From NCBI GenBank assembly GCA_903903925.1, contig CAIVAU010000101.1:1-43114 (forward strand): a DNA stretch of 43,114 bases. Reading direction: 5' to 3'. The notes beneath the pieces were generated by a model, which was given only the letters and a program-made list of their open reading frames with translations, was not told the DNA's origin and ran no database searches. Made by a program: the position numbers and the translations under genes. Below are positions 39,434 through 43,114 of this stretch, piece after piece; position 1 is the first letter of the stretch; every line of letters starts with the position of its first letter. This stretch comes from an uncultured cyanobacterium (GTDB lineage: Bacteria > Cyanobacteriota > Cyanobacteriia > Cyanobacteriales > Nostocaceae).

Positions 39434-40543
39434 ATGCGACTAAAACGGGTTTTTGCACAAACAGTGAAGGAATTGACGCAGTTAGGACGAGATAGATTGT
39501 CGTTGACAATGGCGCTGGTATTACCATTAATACTGCTGCTACTGTTTGGCTTTGGGGCATCGTTGAAGGTGAACCAAATTAACTTTGCGATTCAGGATCT
39601 AGACAGTACACCTATTAGTCGAGAGTACATTGCCACCTTTGAGCGCACCACCAAGTTCAACGTGGTTGCTGATGGCCCAAACGTAAATATACCTCGATTG
39701 TTAGATCAAGGGAGAGTCGCAGCGGGTTTAATTATTCCCCCAAAGTTTGCGCGAGATTTCCTAAGAGCGCAACGTAGCGCTGAAGCACAAATCTTGGTAG
39801 ATGGGACTGATTCCAACACTGCTAATATTGTCCGAGGCTATGCCAAGGCGACTACCAATGCTTTTGTGGAAAATTCCCAAGGTAGTCATGTTACTGCTGT
39901 GAGTCTCCAGTCACGCCTATGGTATAATCCTGGCTTAGAAACCTTGAGGTATATCGGACCTGGGGCTATAGCGATTACCGTTACCCTGTTTCCTGCACTT
40001 CTCGCTGCTTTGGCAACGGCAAAAGAGTATGAAAAGGGAACCATCCTTCAAGTTTACGCATCTAGCCTGACAGGTATGGAGTACTTACTGGGTAAGGCAG
40101 CAGCATTCTGGCTAGTAGGTATGGCAGAGGTGCTGTTAGTCAACTTGGAAGCATGGTTGTTCTTTGGTCTGCGGTTTACTGGTGATCCCATACCTATGAT
40201 TATAGGTTCAGCTCTTTACATCGCTTGTGGTGTTTTTTGGGGGATTTTCCTAGGCAGAAATACTCAAATGCAGAGTGCGGCAATTCAGGCAGTTTCCTTC
40301 ACTGCCTTTCTTTTGCCACTGCAACTCTCTGGCTACATCTACCCAGTATCTAATATCCCAGTCGCCATCCGTTGGATTTCCTACTTAGTCCCAGCCCAAC
40401 ACTACATTCTCATCACTCGCGATGCCTATGCTCGTGGTGTCGGCTGGTTAGGAGTTTGGGTTCCACTGTTGTCTTTGGCGTTGCTGGCAAGCTTATTTTT
40501 CTTTTTGGCTTGGCGCAGATTGCAGAGTATGCAAGTGGAGTAA
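39434..40543 (+). CDS. ABC-2 type permease (YbhS-like)
   Basis: A 369-residue membrane protein. A basic N-terminal helix (MRLKRVFAQTVKELTQLGRDR) leads into TM1 (MALVLPLILLLLFGFGASL). A large extracytoplasmic domain of about 130 residues follows, then five C-terminal membrane helices, the usual ABC-2 layout. WYNPGLETLRYIGPGAIAI and the FxLPLQLSGYIYPVSNIP motif near the fourth and fifth helices are typical. It forms the pore with the second permease and the double ATPase. The stop is immediately followed by a GC-rich hairpin. The second permease is displaced 708 bases downstream by a toxin-antitoxin pair. Confidence 0.92.
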   Translation: MRLKRVFAQTVKELTQLGRDRLSLTMALVLPLILLLLFGFGASLKVNQINFAIQDLDSTPISREYIATFERTTKFNVVADGPNVNIPRLLDQGRVAAGLIIPPKFARDFLRAQRSAEAQILVDGTDSNTANIVRGYAKATTNAFVENSQGSHVTAVSLQSRLWYNPGLETLRYIGPGAIAITVTLFPALLAALATAKEYEKGTILQVYASSLTGMEYLLGKAAAFWLVGMAEVLLVNLEAWLFFGLRFTGDPIPMIIGSALYIACGVFWGIFLGRNTQMQSAAIQAVSFTAFLLPLQLSGYIYPVSNIPVAIRWISYLVPAQHYILITRDAYARGVGWLGVWVPLLSLALLASLFFFLAWRRLQSMQVE

Positions 40544-40562
40544 GGGTGGGGTAACCCCGCCC
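40544..40562. terminator. GC-rich hairpin directly after the first permease
   Basis: GGGTGGGG (40544-40551), loop TAA, CCCCGCCC (40555-40562) form an 8-bp stem with one G-T pair, starting at the first base after the stop codon. No T run follows. It may end or attenuate transcription before the toxin-antitoxin pair, or be a dispersed hairpin. Confidence 0.45.
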
Positions 40563-40634
40563 GTACAGGAAGTCAGTAGTGGGAGAGGTATTAGCCTTGT
40601 AGAATTAAAGGAAATACCAACCGAACGGCAACTT

Positions 40635-40898
40635 ATGCTAAAAACTATCGAAGGCATTTATCAGGATGGGCACATTCATCTCACTGATATACCACAAGAT
40701 GTTAGTGATCGCTCTCAAGTTCTCGTCACTTTTCTCGATCCTAGCAAAATCGATCCCATTAAACTACGCCAACTGATAGATCAATTGGAGACAATTGAGG
40801 GGATTCAGCAAGGCTTCGAGGAACTCAACGCTGGTCAAACTCGCCCTGTTAGGGATTTTGTCCAAGAAATGCAGCAAAAGTATGGCATTTCAGGTTGA
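40635..40898 (+). CDS. Small antitoxin-like protein paired with a ParE/RelE toxin
   Basis: An 87-residue acidic protein: an N-terminal beta pair (LKTIEGIYQDGHIHLTDIP), then QVLVTFLDP, then a long helix to the end. The first part resembles small proteins encoded before RelE/ParE toxins in cyanobacteria, which I treat as antitoxins. Its last 17 bases overlap the toxin start (40882). No HTH is seen. It sits between two exporter permease genes, and AAAGGAAA is about 20 bases before ATG. Confidence 0.65.
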   Translation: MLKTIEGIYQDGHIHLTDIPQDVSDRSQVLVTFLDPSKIDPIKLRQLIDQLETIEGIQQGFEELNAGQTRPVRDFVQEMQQKYGISG

Positions 40899-41220
40899 AA
40901 TTACCCCAATTGCGGAAGCTCAGATTCAACAAGCCTATCGCTGGTATCGAGAGCGTAATCCGGAGTTTGCTGATCGTTGGTTTCGAGGATTAATGAATGC
41001 TATTGCTACTCTACACGAGAAGCCGCAGCGCTGTGCCTTAGCCGTTGAACATGAGATTTTTCCAGAAGAAGTACGGCAACTGCTTTATGGGAAAGCCAAA
41101 AATGTATACCGAGTGCTTTTTACGATTAGAAATGCCACAGTTTATGCGTTGTATATTCGCCATAGTGCACAAACACCGCTGACGCTAAATGATCTAGAGG
41201 AGCTAGAAGGTGGTGTTTAG
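40882..41220 (+). CDS. RelE/ParE-family toxin
   Basis: A 112-residue protein with the ParE-like pattern: VEITPIAEAQIQQAYRWYRERN, a helical hairpin, then PEFADRWFRGLMNAI and VRQLLYGKAKNVYRVLFTIRNATVYALYIRHS. The frame is open back to 40795, but the family begins at ATG 40882 (MAFQVEITP). ParE-type toxins act on gyrase, RelE types on mRNA; which applies is not visible. It is 30 bases upstream of the second permease gene and in the same direction. Confidence 0.83.
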   Translation: MAFQVEITPIAEAQIQQAYRWYRERNPEFADRWFRGLMNAIATLHEKPQRCALAVEHEIFPEEVRQLLYGKAKNVYRVLFTIRNATVYALYIRHSAQTPLTLNDLEELEGGV

Positions 41221-41250
41221 GATTTCGAGACAACGGTAGGAAAACTAATT

Positions 41251-42519
41251 ATGAGAAAAGGGTTTGCAAACTTTATAGACACAATTTTGGGCAGTCGATT
41301 CTGGGCATTATTCCAAAAAGAATTTGCCCAGATATTTCGCAACCGTCAACTGCTGATTCAATTGCTGGTTCCACCCACCGTTTTTTTGATGTTATTTGGC
41401 TTTGCTCTCAATCCTAAATTTGATGATCTGAAGGTTGGTATCACTGACTATAGTCACAGCAGTGCTTCCCGTGATTTTATTGAAACATTCCAGCAAACCG
41501 ATGCTTTTGTGATTAGCCATTACTATGCTGATCAGCAGGATATGCTGACTGATTTGGCAAAGGGTTTGCTCACTGTTGGTATTACTATTCCGCCAGAATT
41601 TAATTCTGATATTTCTCGCAGACGCACGGTTGAAGTAGAGGCATTGTTTGACGCTGTGGATGCTAACACAGCAACTATTGCTTCTAATTATGTTAGTCAG
41701 TTGGTTAGTGATTACAATACACGTCAACTTAATAAAGCCCCTCAATTAGCTCAATCCTTGCGTCAAAGGGTCACTAGTTCTGGCGTTGCTACCAACTATA
41801 CTTTGACTCAACAAAGCACTTCTTCTAACTCAACCACTAACACCCAACAGTCTAGTAGCGCAACTCTACAGCGCAAACAAGTTCAGGTTGAAACTACAGT
41901 GTTATACAATCCTGGGCTGGAACCTTCTTGGTTCATTGTGTCGGGGATATTTGGGGTTTTACTGACAGTTATTGGTTCCCAAGCTGCCGCATCCTTAGTG
42001 GTGGGGGAGAAAGAAGCTGGGACTATTGAACAGTTGGTCATGACTCCAGCCTCAGATACAGAGGTCATCCTAGCTAAGGTTTGTCCTTTACTTATTCTGC
42101 TCACCGTTGATGTTTTAATTGCTCTAAGTGTAGCAAGGCTGGCTTTTGGTGTGCCATTACGAGGCAATTTACCATTATTCATCATGATTGCCGTGCTTTA
42201 CTTTTTGGTAGGAATTAGCATCGGCATTCTGATTGCTTCCTACTCGAAAAGTGAGCAGCAGACACAGTTGACATCTTTCTTTGTCAATCCACCCTTAGTT
42301 ATTTTGTCTGGAGCAACCAGCCCAATTTCCTCTATGCCCACCTTTGTGCAAGGGCTTACTTACCTTGACCCCTTGCGTTATTTTATCGAGATCTGTCGCG
42401 GGGTGTTGCTGAAGGGAGTAGGTCTAGAGACACTTTGGCCTCAGGTGCTCATTTTGCTCATTTTCGCGACAGTGCTGATGACTCTGAGTATCCGTCAGTT
42501 CCGGAATCAGTTGAACTGA
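41251..42519 (+). CDS. ABC-2 type permease (YbhR-like)
   Basis: A 422-residue membrane protein with the same plan as the first permease: cytoplasmic helix (FWALFQKEFAQIFRNRQLL), TM1 (QLLVPPTVFLMLFGFAL), then an external domain containing a Ser/Thr/Gln-rich stretch of about 40 residues (190-215). Five C-terminal helices follow, with LYNPGLEPSWFIVSGIFGVLLTV and VNPPLVILSGATSPISSMP. The Ser/Thr-rich insert is not obvious in the first permease. It ends the efflux operon; the gene-poor end of the window follows. Confidence 0.92.
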   Translation: MRKGFANFIDTILGSRFWALFQKEFAQIFRNRQLLIQLLVPPTVFLMLFGFALNPKFDDLKVGITDYSHSSASRDFIETFQQTDAFVISHYYADQQDMLTDLAKGLLTVGITIPPEFNSDISRRRTVEVEALFDAVDANTATIASNYVSQLVSDYNTRQLNKAPQLAQSLRQRVTSSGVATNYTLTQQSTSSNSTTNTQQSSSATLQRKQVQVETTVLYNPGLEPSWFIVSGIFGVLLTVIGSQAAASLVVGEKEAGTIEQLVMTPASDTEVILAKVCPLLILLTVDVLIALSVARLAFGVPLRGNLPLFIMIAVLYFLVGISIGILIASYSKSEQQTQLTSFFVNPPLVILSGATSPISSMPTFVQGLTYLDPLRYFIEICRGVLLKGVGLETLWPQVLILLIFATVLMTLSIRQFRNQLN

Positions 42520-43037
42520 TATGAGATGATGCACATGTTTGAGGACAGCGATCGCCAGGGGCAGCTAACGTCACTATCCAGAGCAGCCAAACGCTTGAGT
42601 TCTGCCGTAAAAGTTTCCGCACCAACCATTTGCGAGCTTGAGAGGGCAGTTTGAGCTTGCTGACCAATCACTAAATCCTCTAACTGCGCCAGTCGGTTGA
42701 TTAATTGCTCATAATTAACGAGGAGGAATTAGAGCGCCGGTCGAGTAGAAGGTATTGACAAATGAGGTATGGTATGTATGAGAAGTGATGTGAATTCCGC
42801 AAAGCTTTGACAAAGCTGTCGGTTTGATAGCTTCAAAAAGCAAGCATCCAAGAAAGATACCGTCTGGGTTGACAAGCGTTGCGCAAAGAGGGAAATTGAC
42901 AAGGGCAACTGATTCGGTGCATCAATATCAAGTATTGACATTTGCTGTTTACCTAAATTGTCAACTCAATACCTGATTGAAAAGTCCAAAAATTACATAC
43001 ATAAATACTATTAAAATACATCAATAAGGCAGTCCCA
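42520..43037. other. Gene-poor region with clustered TTGACA motifs
   Basis: About 520 bases without a confident gene. Five TTGACA hexamers in the same orientation start at 42755, 42807, 42869, 42896 and 42935, and one inverted copy (TTGTCA) starts at 42958. A minus-strand 70-codon ORF (42729-42941) lies across them and has no recognised family. See findings. Confidence 0.5.
42528..42722 (-). pseudogene. Possible 5'-truncated antitoxin remnant
   Basis: On the minus strand a frame reads NYEQLINRLAQLEDLVIGQQ, then QTALSSSQMVGAE and TFTAELKRLAAL. The style resembles the tail of small cyanobacterial antitoxins, but there is no start codon before a stop just upstream, and its end runs into the permease gene. 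It could be a decayed toxin-antitoxin locus. Identification is from memory and weak. Confidence 0.35.
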
Positions 43038-43114
43038 ATGAAACAAGTTTCACCACCAATGGAAGTAAGTAGGATTTTTTCCTGTTCCCCTGTTCCCTAC
43101 TTACAAGCCAGAAA
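43038..43114 (+). CDS. Possible start of an unknown gene (cut by the window)
   Basis: ATG 43038 opens a frame of 25 codons that stays open to the window end (MKQVSPPMEVSRIF...). No ribosome site is obvious and no family can be named. The frame crosses an inverted repeat (GTAAGTAGG at 43065-43073, CCTACTTAC at 43096-43104) and a CCTGTTC-type tandem motif, so it may be non-coding. Confidence 0.2.
   Translation, partial: MKQVSPPMEVSRIFSCSPVPYLQAR

Noticed and set aside
42458..42667. Minus-strand 69-codon ORF near the window end
   Set aside because: It overlaps the 3' end of the permease gene and reads as a basic, Ser-rich sequence without family features. An adjacent frame looks more protein-like and is listed as a possible remnant.
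42729..42941. Minus-strand 70-codon ORF
   Set aside because: No recognisable domain, and it lies across the TTGACA cluster. It could be a small gene, but the evidence is too thin to call.

Overview
The window comes from a cyanobacterium, most likely a filamentous, probably heterocyst-forming one (Nostocales-like). Visible reasons are the many GCGATCGC (HIP1) octamers on both strands, heptanucleotide tandem repeats of the STRR type between genes, a cyanobacteria-specific DUF3110 gene, a PatA-type (PATAN) response regulator and a photoreceptor made of cyanobacteriochrome GAF domains. The genus cannot be fixed from the sequence alone.

Layout. 1-9.1 kb is housekeeping and envelope: the 3' end of a histidine kinase, bioF (biotin synthesis), a very large tamB-like gene, a DUF3110 gene and murQ (muropeptide recycling). 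9.6-18.4 kb is a five-gene taxis operon in the order PATAN regulator, CheY, CheW, receptor, CheA. Its receptor carries three GAF domains, two with the bilin-binding cysteine, so this is a pix/ptx-type phototaxis operon without CheB or CheR. 18.8-24.6 kb holds an RmlD-like reductase and the glycine cleavage genes gcvT-gcvH-gcvP on the minus strand. 24.7-25.3 kb is a VapBC-like toxin-antitoxin pair. 25.4-34.3 kb is a second, different chemosensory cluster: a leftward arm (CheY-like, CheC, hybrid PAS kinase) and a rightward arm (CheA with two CheW-like domains, CheW, a soluble HAMP-only receptor, CheB, CheR). It is closed on the right by a DUF4258/YgiT toxin-antitoxin pair. 35.1-42.5 kb is an efflux operon resembling E. 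coli cecR-ybhGFSR: TetR regulator, HlyD adaptor, double ABC ATPase and two ABC-2 permeases, with a ParE/RelE-type pair lying between the permeases. The last 0.6 kb is gene-poor.

How the parts work together. The first taxis operon would turn light sensed by bilin-GAF domains into CheA phosphorylation and control of pilus motility. The second carries adaptation enzymes (CheB, CheR) and a phosphatase (CheC) absent from the first, but its receptor has no recognisable ligand domain. The exporter operon has two near-identical operator-like sites (16 of 18 bases), one before the TetR gene and one before the hlyD gene, which fits autoregulated drug or metabolite efflux.

The most unusual non-coding signal is short tandem repeats at gene borders. 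They supply or abut stop codons (gcvT, hlyD, gcvP), build the murQ leader, and bracket the double ATPase gene as an inverted pair. Similar G-rich repeats with a 9-base period lie in frame inside gcvP and tamB.
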